Shown here: positions 46,365 through 57,703 of the stretch, piece by piece | Numbering within the stretch: the stretch's first letter is position 1 | Layout: every line of letters starts with the position of its first letter | DNA from: Andrena cerasifolii | Taxonomy: Eukaryota; Arthropoda; Insecta; Hymenoptera; Andrenidae | Direction: 5' to 3' | Assembly (NCBI RefSeq): GCF_050908995.1 | Contig: NC_135120.1 | Location: forward strand, 7,577,433-7,641,432 | DNA length: 64,000 nucleotides | The notes under the pieces: model-generated | Database searches by the model: none | What the model was told of the DNA's origin: nothing | The model's input: the letters and a program-made list of their open reading frames with translations, nothing else | Translations under genes and position numbers: made by a program

Positions 46365-47745
46365 GAGGAAGGGCAGCATATTTGGAATACTGTTGGTAAT
46401 TTGGAATACCCGAGTATCTAGTAAATTACTAACGCTATCTAATTTGTAACTCCGTAGATAATAGGGGCTAATGACCTGTTAACTAATGACATTTGTGGAT
46501 GAACCGCCACTTTAAAATTTTCGACTTAATCTGCAGAATAAGAAGACGTCAATCTCAAAATTTTTTCAACAAGTATTCAATCGTTCCAATCGTGGTTAAA
46601 ATATGTCGAAACTTTAGAGTTAAACACTTAATCTACTCATTTGCATGTTCCTTCTATGGTTACCTGTCAGTTTCGCGATAATTTCGGGAATAAAAAGTGT
46701 GACATGAAATTTTAGGTTTCAATGCCATGTTGCTAATTCGGAATACCGAAGGTGAAGGTAAACTGGAATATTCCGAAGCTTAGCAATGCTTTTGTTTCAC
46801 GAGTAACGGCTACCGCCCGCGCCGCGTCGGTTTGGACCAGTGCTGGCCATTTATTAAACGATTTTTAAATGATTTTATTCAGCTTCGATCCTCTGCTTGT
46901 TTGTATGTATGTCTGTTTGTTTGCTTTTATGTTTGTTTGGTTCAGATCTAGAAACTCAATTTTAACCCACTTCCAACTATCAATAGACTCGAAACTTTGC
47001 AGGCGTACGTTGTTTAGATGACAATACAAAATTTTGAAAAATAACCCCAAGAGGTTTAAAAAATTACCCAGTCATCAATAAATATAACCCATAACCACAA
47101 ATCCAAACGACTTGAAATCAGCCTATAGCCACAAATAAAACTTAGACACTAAAAAGTAAGTAATATATAACAAAATTTAAGTTAAACGATTTTATTTAAA
47201 ATACACTGAATTTTTTAATTGTTACTGAATTTTAAATAAAATCGTTCAACTTTTATAAATAAAAATTAGACACTAAAAAGTAAGTAATATATAACAAAAT
47301 TTAAGTTGAACGATTTTATTTAAAATACACTGAATTTTTTAGTTGTCACTGAATTTTAAATAAAATCGTCTAACTTAAACATAACTTTTTATGTATTTTA
47401 TTTACCTAAGATTGTTCCTATATTGTGTGTATTGAGCCAGAGTAGATCATAAAAGAAATTAATTTTATTATCCACATGTTTTTTTTTTAAGTTCACAAAG
47501 TGAAGGTAAATTGGAATAGCGGTATTCCAAATCACCTGCACCTTAACGAAATCGATACTTCCTGTTATTTTTCATTTAGATCAAAGTTTCAGTTACCTTT
47601 TCTGTCTCATTATTCCCGAGAGTTTAAACTATAAAAGTTTATTAGTTTCTCTATGATATTATGCAGTTTTATTTGTCCCCATCCTCTGCTGTAATTTTTT
47701 ATTCGCCTTAAACAAACTGGTATTCCAAATACACTGCACTTCCTC
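46365..47745. mobile_element. TA-flanked element B with repeated TTGGAATAC word
   Basis: The ends GAGGAAGGGCAGCATATTTG and CAAATACACTGCACTTCCTC are inverted, with TA at 46363-46364 and 47746-47747. TTGGAATAC or TCGGAATACC, or the inverse GGTATTCCAAAT, recurs at about 46386, 46402, 46737, 46765, 47509, 47521 and 47719. It contains a two-copy tandem repeat (47142-47400). A partial relative lies in the Tc1 element at 29843. Confidence 0.8.
47142..47400 (+). repeat. 134-bp tandem duplication with hairpin
   Basis: TTAGACACTAAAAAGTAAG starts at 47142 and again at 47276. Each unit holds an inverted pair, AACGATTTTATTTAAAAT and ATTTTAAATAAAATCGTT. Confidence 0.85.
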
Positions 47746-47747
47746 TA

Positions 47748-47892
47748 TGATTACATAATCATTCTTACTAGAAAAACGAACCCGCAGACATGAATATTTT
47801 TCCAAAAAAATTTTTACACTTCTGTTCGGTTAATCAAAAGACAACTATCCCGCACCCAGGCCAGCTGAAAATTCAAATCTAAATTTTCCGCT
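47748..47892. mobile_element. Foldback U, copy 2, right half only
   Basis: Matches 46211-46354 in the same orientation (GCAGACATGAATATTTTTCC, GGTTAATCAAAAGACAACTA, CTGAAAATTCAAATCTAAAT). It begins directly at the right TA of element B, so B lies between two U copies. Confidence 0.75.
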
Positions 47893-49269
47893 TCGCCCCC
47901 GGTGGGGATGCAAAGGCGAGGAAGCCAAAACATTGTCCCTGGTTTGATCTTGCTCGTCTGCAGAAACTTTTCGCGACGGGGCGAGGACTTAAGGGCAAGT
48001 CGCTGGCCGGAAGTTGCCTCTCGTGGGTAAAGTTCACGGGACCGTGCCGACACTTACACCCTCCCTCGGCATCTTCATCTTCTTTCACCCTTCGGCTTCG
48101 TTTCCTCCACCTTTCTCCCCCTCTCCTGCCTCCGCATCTGCTCGTTTGCTCTTCGAGTTCGTTCTCTCCCTGGAAGAGCCTCGATCCTCGTCCCTCCGCT
48201 GCGTTTGTTGTCGCGCTCCGCTCCCATGCAAAGCGAAACCCCCCCTGTGCGAGCGCGAACGTACCAGGGGCGGGTTGGAGGGTGAAAGAGGTCGAAGGGA
48301 ATCGATATTCGGCGGCGGCACGACGCGAAAATCGGACCGGGTGGCCCACAGTCGTTTAACCCCGTCGTCGGAGCGACGAGGTGCTAAACACCCTGCTGCC
48401 GGCTTTCGTTCTCCTCGCGCGTCCACCGCGACGCGAATTTTAATAGACCGTTCCCCTGCTGCCACGCAATCTATGATACAGCGCAAGGATGATGGGGGAT
48501 GCAAAAGGAAGCGGTTTGAAAAAGCTCGATAACTTGATTAAGGAATTGAGGGGTTTCAGATATTTTCAGAAGCTGCGGTGTCTCGTGGAGAGTCGAAAAC
48601 CAGTGATCTTGCGCAGCTTCTATTTTCTCCTTTCATAAATTTGAGAATTGGTAGGTAATCGTAGTTCTGGCCCTTTGGAACTTCTTACTTATATTTAGTT
48701 TCATCCGAAAGTCGACAGTCCTGCCAACTTTCTAAGCTTCGAATTTGTTAGAGTACTTTCTAAGAGAATAATTTATGGAACTCAGTGGACAGACAAAATC
48801 GGCAGAGGGTTGAACGGGAAGGAGATAATTTTAGATCGCACTTTTCCGTCGTTTCCCTGCTCTTCGTTAACAGATTTCCAAGTGACAAACAAACGCAACG
48901 TTTGCACTCTTAAGCGGCTAATTAAACTGTAACCCGTAAATTGGATTCACTGTTACGAGATAAGATAGCCGGGGAGTTTCAATAGCCGCTGCTAGAGCGC
49001 CCAGCGAATTAGCGTAGTTCGGTAGCTGGAATAATAATATTCCCTTCGAGCTGCTGCACAGCCGAGTTAGGTCGCGTTTGGACGGTTAAATTATACTCGT
49101 TTCCGTGCCCGTCCGCCGCGCAGCAACGAAGAAATTCGTACCGGGGGCTGCGCGGGCCTGGTATCTTTTTTAATTAAACGTCCTCTGTCTCGCCGCCTGA
49201 CGACATACACGAATAAATGATAACTAGGAGTAAGCCTGCCCGCCTTGTAGGCTTCGTATCTTAACGAAT
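47893..49269. other. CpG-rich then mixed unique DNA
   Basis: Frames at 47879-48532 are open on both strands and have no recognisable domain. From about 48540 the sequence is mixed. No gene is claimed. Confidence 0.3.
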
Positions 49270-49273
49270 ATTT

Positions 49274-49427
49274 GAGCCGTTTATTTTGAAAGTGGCCTAA
49301 GTCCATTTGTCACTTTTTTTGTTGTTGACTGTAGTAACATGTAACACTTGAAGTTAGTATTAAAAATTTATATATAAAATTTTTTCAAATATAAATGGAC
49401 TTAGGTCACTTTTAAAATAAACGGCTC
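49274..49427. mobile_element. 154-bp foldback MITE
   Basis: The arms GAGCCGTTTATTTTGAAAGT and GGCCTAAGTCCATTTGT are mirrored by ATAAATGGACTTAGGTC and ACTTTTAAAATAAACGGCTC. ATTT lies on both sides (49270-49273 and 49428-49431), a possible 4-bp duplication. Confidence 0.8.
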
Positions 49428-49431
49428 ATTT

Positions 49432-50041
49432 ATCCCATCTGAAGAACGCGCCGCGAAATTAATTATTCCCTTCTGTTCATTCGAATTCGTCGCCTTGAAA
49501 AGAATTTCGCGATTTGAATCGGAATCATTCCGCAACGGTTCCGAACAGGGTAATTGCGGGGCTGTAGCCGCGCCTTACGCAAAATTGTCACCGTGACTAA
49601 ATTTTGCAATGAAAATTTGTTCCCAGGGATACGTATTATTAGTTGAACATCTTGTCCTACTACTGGCATTAAAGGAAATCAAAATTTTAATACTTGTCAT
49701 CCTTGAAAAATTGAAACTTGTGTAATTAGGTGAGGCTTTTATTGATAGAGGCAGGAGCTTTATATTCTATGCTTCGAATTGCTGTGTAACATAATATTAG
49801 ACTAAGACATCTGGTGGCGAAAATTGAAGCAGTCTAATCGCGTTAGCTGTGACATGTAATTGGCAGTATTGGGAATTCCGACTGTTTGATGATCGATTTT
49901 GTAAAATTTAATAGACTATTTAATGACAAAAACATTATTGCGCTGTTTCAATACTTGTGTGACACCCAGTCCTGTAACGCGATTGTACTCGATTATAGAG
50001 CTTACTTTAGTAGATGGCGCTCTCACAGGATTTCCTAATAG
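49432..50041. other. Unique DNA, no supported gene
   Basis: Mixed to AT-rich sequence without recognised ends or domains. Confidence 0.3.
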
Positions 50042-50049
50042 GTTATGAG

Positions 50050-50911
50050 TAGTGTTCCTTCTCGAGAATTTCTCGAGAAATTTTATAATTGCTTATTTTC
50101 TATTTCTCGAGAAGTACTATAATTTATCGAGAAACTTAAGTCTGGGAAAAATATTATACATTTCATTTATTTTCGTAAATGAATGTATTACTACTTAGTT
50201 AATCCCCAACGTATAAACACATCTACAATTTATAATACATCTTATTAATAACATTAGAACCTATATGAATTCTAATAGAAAATCACAGTACAGAAGATTC
50301 GATATTATTAACTGCTGAAGGTGCTCTTAAACTCTTATTTAAAAATTTAGAAAAATTGTATAGATACTGAATTAAGTACCTAATGAGTTTCTTGTGGCTA
50401 TTAAAGAAGAAATATAGAAAAGAGGAGTTAAGACTATTGTGTCCCGTATACAATTTTTGCAGGATCCAAAATTTCTTCCAAAAGGGTCAAATGACGCATT
50501 TTTTCATTTAACAGCCAAGATAGATATTTATAAAACGTCAAAATATAACAGTAACAGATTTTGCCAGAAAAAGAGACGTAAAGAAAAAACGACATTAAAC
50601 GCATTGTGCTGTTTAAAAATAAATTTTAAAACCAAAAAGGATTGTTTCGCTTTGTACAGATTTTGTATTAAATAAATAAATTTACCAATTATATTTAATA
50701 TCTATTTTTTCATTTGCACAAATTTTGTATAAATTAGACAGGAATAATCATTTAGTTAAAGTTGTCTTGTGTTTTCGATAAATATTATCAACATTATTTC
50801 AAAAATATAATTTTTGCAATATTTTTTTCAATTTCTCGAGAATTCTCAAGAAATATGATCTCATTTCTGATTTCTTGAGAAACAAAAAATATGGAGAAAT
50901 CAGGAACACTA
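50050..50911 (+). mobile_element. hAT transposon with CTCGAG palindromes
   Basis: 862 bp, starting TAGTGTTCC and ending GGAACACTA. It is flanked by GTTATGAG (50042-50049) and GTTATGAA (50912-50919), an 8-bp duplication with one mismatch. Subterminal TTTCTCGAGAAAT-type palindromes occur four times on the left and twice in weaker form on the right. The interior keeps only a scrap of transposase (50575-50675). Confidence 0.85.
50575..50675 (+). pseudogene. hAT transposase C-terminal scrap
   Basis: The plus frame through 50589-50633 reads TTLNALCCLKINFKT, close to the hAT C-terminal pattern 'TLNALCFLKxxFK'. The rest of the frame (50439-50675) is not recognisable. It sits at the right place and strand within the hAT element. 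Confidence 0.5.
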
Positions 50912-51067
50912 GTTATGAAAACTATCGATTCAGGATCGATTAACTCTCCAGGATCGATAATCACGTGAGCCCGGTCGATGATCCGTTAAGGAGACATGTA
51001 TATAGTACATGGATTGCACGTGTTGCAAGACGTACAATCTGACAAAACTAAAAACATACATTTTTTA

Positions 51068-51618
51068 GGAGAGTGCGGGAGTGGTGCCGCATTTCGAAAA
51101 AAGTTTAACTTTCCATTTAAACTCGTTAATTTTAACTTCCTATTTAAAAAAAAAAAAATAGTAAAAGCAAAGTAAAATGAAACATCTTTTCAATTTATAC
51201 AGTCATAAAATGTAATAAAATTGGGAAAATAAATAGGTGCAGATAGCTTCATTTGAAGTTGCATAGTGGGACTACGGTGAAGAGTTTCCGAAAAGTATTT
51301 ATGTCACAAATAAGCTGAGACTATACACGTTCGAAATACATGAGGTAAAAAAATAAAAATATCTAGAGGAATTCAGAAAAAAATCGAAAATCTGGTGCGA
51401 ATATTGACACGTTTCTCGTTAAAATACGAAAAGTCAACTTCTTCTTTGCAATTAGCATGAATATGACATGTCTGTCATAGAGATTAGATACGTTGGTCGA
51501 TTGACTATGAGGATACAGTGGTGGATACACAAAAATACAACTTTCATTTGAAGACTTTTCCTCTCCAGCACCACTGTGCGGCGCCTCTCCCAGTGCGGCA
51601 TCTCTCCCACAATTACCC
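51068..51618. mobile_element. TA-flanked element J with GTGCCGCA word
   Basis: 551 bp, TA at 51066-51067 and 51619-51620. The left end reads GGAGAGTGCGGGAGTGGTG, then CCGCA. The right end, read inverted, gives GTGGGAGAGATGCCGCAC, GGGAGAGGCGCCGCAC and AGTGGTGCTGGAGAGG, three successive copies of the same word. Non-coding. Confidence 0.75.
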
Positions 51619-51620
51619 TA

Positions 51621-52340
51621 ATTGAATCAGAAACACTAGTTTCCCTCGCAAAATCATCGCGGTGTCTTTCCGCAACGGTGTCAAAGGTAAGGATCGACCG
51701 ACCCCGATCCTCCAGCAGTTTCTTGAGCCTGGAGAGGCGTGGAAACAAAGAGCGGGAGCAGAGGCCGCGGTGCACGCACAGGCGCCAGGGATATCGCGTA
51801 ATAAGAAAAGCTCTAAATTGCATCGTCGTTGAAGCTCGACGTCCCCGGGCCTGGTCAGATATAAATTTTCGCGGCTACTTTCGTCCTCTCCTCTATTCCT
51901 CCCCCTTCCTCTGGCTGGGCCAGTCGAGGCCCGTTCCCCCCGCGGTAGGAGCAGTCACCCCGGCGTGGACGTAAGTCAGGTATCACGCTGTTTGTTCAAT
52001 AATCAATTGGACGCCCCGACGGGAGTCGTGCCAAGGCGCTGAAATATTTTGCAGGGAAGCTGGCGCGAGTCAGGGAACGCGCGCGCACGAGGGCTTCCCT
52101 CTCGCAAGCTCTAGAATTTATCGCCACTGTCGAAAACCAACCCAGCCTGCAGCGGCCCGTGCGCCGTTGCATCGATCTGCGCTTTCTACCCTGCGTTTCC
52201 TTTTCTCCGTCGATTTTCCCCAAAAACTACCCCTGACCGCCCTGTCGGCTCCTATGGAACTCGGGGCAGAAGGGGTTCATCGATCGGCCAGCGAACGATT
52301 ACCTTGGGAATGCTGGGACCTCGAGAGTGTAGGATCACGG
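51621..52340. other. CpG-rich unique DNA
   Basis: Opposing frames at 51452-51974 and 51996-52223 lack recognisable domains. No gene is claimed. Confidence 0.3.
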
Positions 52341-52346
52341 AAAAAA

Positions 52347-52412
52347 AGGGAGCCTCGCAAACGGGACTCGAACCCCCGATCTTAAGTTTCGTTGCGCGCT
52401 GGCCAGCTGTTT
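52347..52412 (-). pseudogene. tRNA-like 3' half with B box
   Basis: On the minus strand, ACTTAAGAT (a Leu-type anticodon loop, TAA) is followed by CGGGGGTTCGAGTCCCG, a perfect pol III B box in a 5-bp T-stem with one G-U pair, then TTTGCGAGGCTCCC and a T-run terminator. The spacing from any A-box-like word (TGGCCAGCGCG) to the B box is about 13 bases too short and no 5' acceptor strand pairs. It is therefore a relic or a tRNA-derived repeat, not an intact tRNA gene. Confidence 0.35.
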
Positions 52413-52794
52413 TTTGTTGAATGATTGTTTATTGGAGTAGCCGGGACCACTCATTGCAAGAAAATTATTATTATTATTATTGCCATACAATTATTAGTAC
52501 TCATATCTAGTTGTTCATGAGACATGTAAACTCATAGATATCCGATAGCTCTGTACATATATAACTAGCTTTACTACTCGGCTTCGCCCGAAATTTAGAT
52601 TCTGGTTTTGTAAAAGAAAAATTTTTTTTAGTTTTTTTTGTTTGTGAAAATAGTCACATTTATCTGGATTAGCCAGGCATAATGGGCCGAGGTACATTTC
52701 GCGACCCCCGTGTTTACCTTTCGGAAGTTTCTAGTCGACAGACAAACACAAAGACACGAAATACTTTCTGTTTTATAGTATAAGATACTAGGAG
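52413..52794. other. AT-rich spacer
   Basis: Contains a short ATT run (about 52468-52482) and nothing else recognised. Confidence 0.3.
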
Positions 52795-53139
52795 AGAAAT
52801 GCCCCTTTGAGTTAATAATAATTATAATATATTTATTTTACGGGACAAGCCCATTACAACAAGTATGTGCAGCACAGTAATTTGCACAGACAATATAGGA
52901 ACAAACACCGTGTTCGAATCAGCAAGAAACAAGTAAAAATATATTTATAAGGAGTATAAAGAGTTGCCATCAAGAACCAAGGCTTTCTGAACGTTCTGCT
53001 TAAAACTAGAGAGGGAATCGGCGAAAAAATCAATGTTTCCATGATACCTGTTCGCGAGATCGCATATTCTGTGTTGTATAAAATTATACATATATGTATA
53101 TTTACTTTTTATATGTATATATACCATAAAAAACTGCAA
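52795..53139 (-). mobile_element. Non-LTR retrotransposon 3' end
   Basis: On the minus strand a frame reads NFIQHRICDLANRYHGN and later SLSSFKQNVQKALV, resembling the C-terminal tail of LINE polyproteins ('SLSSFKxxL...'). After the stop comes GTTGTAATGGGCTTGTCCCG, then TAAAATAAATATATT, a typical 3' UTR and AT tail of insect Jockey-like LINEs. 5' truncation is usual for these elements. The family is inferred from this tail only. Confidence 0.5.
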
Positions 53140-53144
53140 AAAAA

Positions 53145-53175
<31 letters not shown>

Positions 53176-53275
53176 CCATAAAAGAAGCGAAGAATCGATG
53201 AAAGGAATGATTAAGAATATATATCATAAAGGAATCGAAGAATCGATGAAAGGAATGATTAGGAATAGAATCAAT
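53140..53275. repeat. TA microsatellite and 48-bp tandem repeat
   Basis: A TA run at about 53145-53167, followed by two copies (53177 and 53225) of a unit with GAAGAATCGATGAAAGG, then AATGATTA, period 48. Confidence 0.7.
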
Positions 53276-53384
53276 TAACTGAATCATTATATTGGAAAAC
53301 ACAATATGAAATACATATAATGGCGTTAATGCGCACAATGCAGCACAATGGCACAGAATGGCCTTTTTCGCTCGCATTAAGAAC

Positions 53385-53530
53385 TATCGAAAATATCGAT
53401 AGTTATACAAGACTATCGATAGTGATTTCGATAGTGTCGGCTATCGATAATATCGATAGTTATACAAGACTATCGATAGTGATTTCGATAGTGTCGGCTA
53501 TCGATAATATCGATAGTTCTCCACCTCTAC
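53385..53530. repeat. 57-bp tandem repeat rich in TATCGATA
   Basis: TATCGATAGTTATACAAGAC starts at 53394 and 53451, and the unit begins again at 53508, period 57. Each unit holds ACTATCGATAGT and two further CGATA words. The right edge, GTTCTCCACCTCTA, is the inverse of the start of the element at 29074, so the array is probably the end of that family. Because 57 is divisible by three, the plus frame reads as a peptide repeat, but I do not consider it coding. Confidence 0.8.
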
Positions 53531-54127
53531 TTAACTAGTCGTTTCCAAGCGGCCAATGCACTCTTCGTTGACATTCAAATTTTCGTTGCTGGAATTTCTG
53601 GGACTTATCGGAGCCCGCTACGATTTCAATCGCGAAGAAGAACTATCGGACGGACGTGGCGTTTCCACGAGGCGGTCGGAAAATCGCGCGGAAATGTTTG
53701 CCACGCGCGAGCATTCCTATTATCGATCGAAATTACCGCGATTCACGCGGAACCAGGCCGTTCCGTTTGCATATGCGCGTCCCGCGGAAGCGTTCGCTGT
53801 GCCTGCGTTAGTAAGGGACTATTATCGGTAACTGCCTTGACCTCGAGCACGCGCGTACGAGGAAAGAAATGAAGAAAAACCACTTCGCACAATACGCATC
53901 GCGTTCGTATGACAATACGCGAGCGAACTATTGTGTAGCGCGCAGTTAGACGTTCCGTGAGCTCAGAGATTGTCTTCAGAATTCCCTGGTCAAGATTCGA
54001 GTGCAGTTCTACGTGCCACTACGCGGAGCGCGCGACATTTCCTTCCCCGTTTCTGTCGGAGCACAGCTCTCGCGATCGACGCTGAGAGAATTGCATCGAT
54101 CCATACCGCGAGGATGCAACATACCGT
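53531..54127. other. CpG-rich unique DNA
   Basis: The frame at 53556-53831 has no recognisable domain. No gene is claimed. Confidence 0.3.
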
Positions 54128-54128
54128 G

Positions 54129-55118
54129 AACTGGGGGAACATTGGCATGTTTTTGGAACATTTTGCTACATAATATAAAAATTAACATTTTTACATTTGC
54201 TTTAAGTATCCTATCATAACATTGCATCTTTTGTGAATGCACTACAAGTGTCAAAATGCATAAAATTTGTGTTACATCTGAACTTACATCAACACTTAAA
54301 TTTGTTTCTTTTTATGTTCAATGTACTGTGTTTTTTATTTTTCTTATTTTCTTATTTTTTTATTTTTTAAATTAATATTTCTAAATTTCTTTTAGATATC
54401 CTATTATAACATTGCATCGTTTGTGACGGTAATACAAGTGTGAAAATGTATAAAATTTGTTTCCTTTTCCTTTTTTAATACATATTAAATACCTGCCGAT
54501 GTTACCCCTTAACCGGGTAACATTGGCACATCATATATAAATAGCACAAAGAAGTTAAAGTTTTACCACATCTGAGCTTACATTAACACTTAAATTTGTT
54601 TCTTTTTATGTTCAATATACTTTATTTTTTATTTTTCTTATTTTATTATTTTTTATTTTTTAAATTAATATTTCTAAATTTCTTTTAGATATCCTATTAT
54701 AACATTGCATCGTTTGTGACGGCAATACAAGTGTCAAAATGCATAAAATTTGTGTCCTTATCCTTCTTTAATACATGTTAAATACCTGCGATGTTACCCC
54801 TTAACCGGGTAACATTGGCACATCATATATAAAAAGCACTAAAAAGTTAAAAAGTTTTACTACATCTGAACTTACATTAACACTTAAATTTGTTTCTCTT
54901 TATGTTCAATGTACTTTATTTTTTATTTTTCTTATTTTATTATTTTTTATTTTTTAAATTAATATTTTTAAATTTCTTTTAGGTATCCTATTATAACATT
55001 GCATCGTTTGTGACGGCAATACAAGTGTGAAAATGCATAAAATTTGTTTCCTTATCCTTCTTTAATACATGTTAAATACCTGCCGATGTTACCCCATACT
55101 GCCAATGTGCCCCCAGTT
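54129..55118. mobile_element. Element G with 294-bp internal tandem array
   Basis: The ends AACTGGGGGAACATTGGCA and its inverse TGCCAATGTGCCCCCAGTTT, with TG/TA outside. Between them a 294-bp unit is repeated about three times (AACACTTAAATTTGTTTC at 54291, 54585 and 54879). Each junction carries CGATGTTACCCCTTAACC and GGGTAACATTGGCACATC, which repeat the element's end motif. Non-coding. Confidence 0.85.
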
Positions 55119-57700
55119 TACGCTACGTCATAGACGCGAGGAAAGTATCGCCCGCGAGCAGGCGAGCGCCAGATAATTCTACGAAAACTGTTGGAAGGAG
55201 CCGTGGAAGGAACGCGTGATTACATAGTCGCGGGGTTAACAGCAGCGGGGCGATATCGTCGGGGAAATTTCGCGTAACGCCGCGTAAGAAGGGTGGACGC
55301 ACGCGATCGGCGCCGCCCGCCGCCAGGGCTGCGCGGCAGCATTGTCGCGTGCGTGTGTACCTTCTTCTGGCAAATGGGATTTCCCACGCTTATAGTGAAT
55401 TATTTCACGCGGCATCTCGTGAATTATACGCGAGCATCAACTGCATCGTACGCGCGCGCTCGACGCCGGGCGACGCGGTGAGGGCTGATTGGTCCGATCA
55501 GCGGAATTAATGCACGGCGTATCATCGACTGTTGACGTCGTCCTCCGCGCAAACAGTCGATTCGCTCGAATTTCTTCTCTCCGGACCGCTTCGCTCCGGC
55601 GGCCGTAATTGATTCCGAGGGTAAACGCCGCGAAGGTGTTATCGATTTCATTGCACAGTCTCCCCCGTGGGAGAGGGAAGGGAACGGTGGATCCGAAGTG
55701 CGGCAGGAATCAGAGCAGACCGGGTGAAGAGTATAAAAAGTATCGCAGTAATATTTCCTCCCATTAATTCGTGCGATTGTACACGCACGAAAGGCGATTC
55801 GCTAACACCAGGCGAGTTCCCAAGAAGCCTCCAAGCGACTGCGGCTCGGCTTGAACGTTGGGGCCATCAGCTTCTCCCACAACCAGGCGACAAATTGCTC
55901 CCATCAATAAATCAAGCGGCCCGAATCCCCACCGTCTCGCGGGCAGAAGCTGATCGATTTAATAGGTGGTAGCGGAGCGCTATCAAAAAGGATAACATCC
56001 CCGTCGCAGCAGCGTAGCAAAGAAGTCCGGGCCGCCGGCGTGATAGGGCAATAAATAAGCAATTACCGACAAGTGCGACGACGAGATTGCATAACGCGTC
56101 TCCCCGCTCCTGCCGCCAGCAGTTCTCTATCCCTCGTTCCCTTCTACGGCACTAACTTGGCTAACCGGAGGTCTCAGTTCCACTTAAACAGAAGTCGACA
56201 CGCGTGCATAGACAATGGACAGAGGAGGCTAACGCGGATGTGTAATTCCTCGCGATGGTGTCGAGCCGAGTTACCTTCTCCGCGTTCCATTGTTTTCCGA
56301 AGACACCGCTGTCCCCGGGGACTAAGAAACGGAAGAGAAAGGAGATTTGTCGCGTTTTCTGCGACGTCCTAGTCGGACACCCACCTGTTTTTTTTTCCCT
56401 CTTTAGAGACGTCTGTCGTGGATAAACTGGGTTACGGGGGCTGAAGTCCTCTTTCCTCCCTCTCGATAGATTCCTCTTGCCGCCTCGTGCCTCACTGGCC
56501 CAAATCTTCCAACTGTTCCACACGAATAATTAGGATCAGGATCTTCTGGATCCCTCGGGATGCGTCTCAGGCTTCGCGACTGCGCGAAGATCTCATCTCC
56601 AAGTTGCTTTTCAGCCGCCCGAAAGTGTAACGAATGGCGGAGGGCTGCAGGCTTTCAGGGGCGCGAGAGTCGAGCCGTGGCTCCGAACCCGCGAGGATTT
56701 CTGGCGCAGCCAGCGCGCACAGCAACGGGAATCGCGTCGGTTGCTCGGCGCGTATCGCGTACGTCCCGTTTACGCACGTTACAATCACGTGATTCCATTA
56801 TGTCTCGCTGTGCGCGATTTGTTATTGTAATTACTGGAATCTGCATATCAAGCGACGAAAGTCTATGGCCGCGCTTGTGCCTGGCATCGTGACGCGCGGG
56901 TCTGTCGTGCAGCGTAATAATTGACGCGCGATATCATCTAACAGTGGAACACGAAGCCGATTCCGCATAAGGTATTGCCTAGGTGCTTCCACCTTCCTCA
57001 ATTCGCACGAGAAGGATGCACTCCGCAATTTCGTCTTGCCCAGCAGAAAGGCACCGCTACCCTGGCAACTCTAAATCCCAATAAATAACCCTGTATACCC
57101 CTTGATTTCTCACGTTCGCGTGTCCAGAGTGGCCGACTGCAGGAACAAAAGGAGTCAGATGCATCGAGCTTCCTTCTCCCGGCGGTAATTGCGCTTCGGA
57201 GCCAAATGAGCGGGGATAAAAATCGCCCCGCGAACAATGACGCCGCGCGTCTACCTAACAATTCTTATTCACCGCGACGCGTCGCAATTTGGTGATCGTC
57301 CAAACGAACGCGCCACGATATCTTTGCCCGCTTTATCGACCGCTCCGAAATGAAACGTCCCGCGGCGACAATGAATTTCGCTACCGAACAGCCGGGATCC
57401 CTCGATGGTTGAGCGTGCACGCCCACGCTCGGGCAACCCGTCCGCACGTCTAAAAGTAACCGAACCGATATCCAGTCTAAATATGGATTTGCCTGTACAC
57501 GAGATGGCCCTTGTGGTGGCGCTCCATGCTCCATCGTCCCCGCCCTCTTTGTCCAGGGTTAGCTCGTGCAAAACGGCACACCTTTCGAGTAACACTACCT
57601 TAACTCGGTTATGGACACCGATTTTCGTCTTCGGCTGGACCTACCTGCTGCGCCCATTGTTCCGAGCCCAGAATCCTTCTTGCGTCACTGGTGCAGAATG
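55119..57700. other. CpG-rich unique DNA, no supported gene
   Basis: About 2.6 kb of CpG-rich sequence without element ends. Open frames of up to 120 codons occur on both strands (for example 56161-56523 minus, 56560-56892 plus and 57265-57595 minus) and none is recognisable. It may be regulatory or intronic. Confidence 0.3.
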
Positions 57701-57703
57701 GTG

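Noticed and set aside
53320..53538. Peptide repeat read from the TATCGATA array
   Set aside because: The repeat is in frame only because the 57-bp period is divisible by three. The DNA motif explains it.
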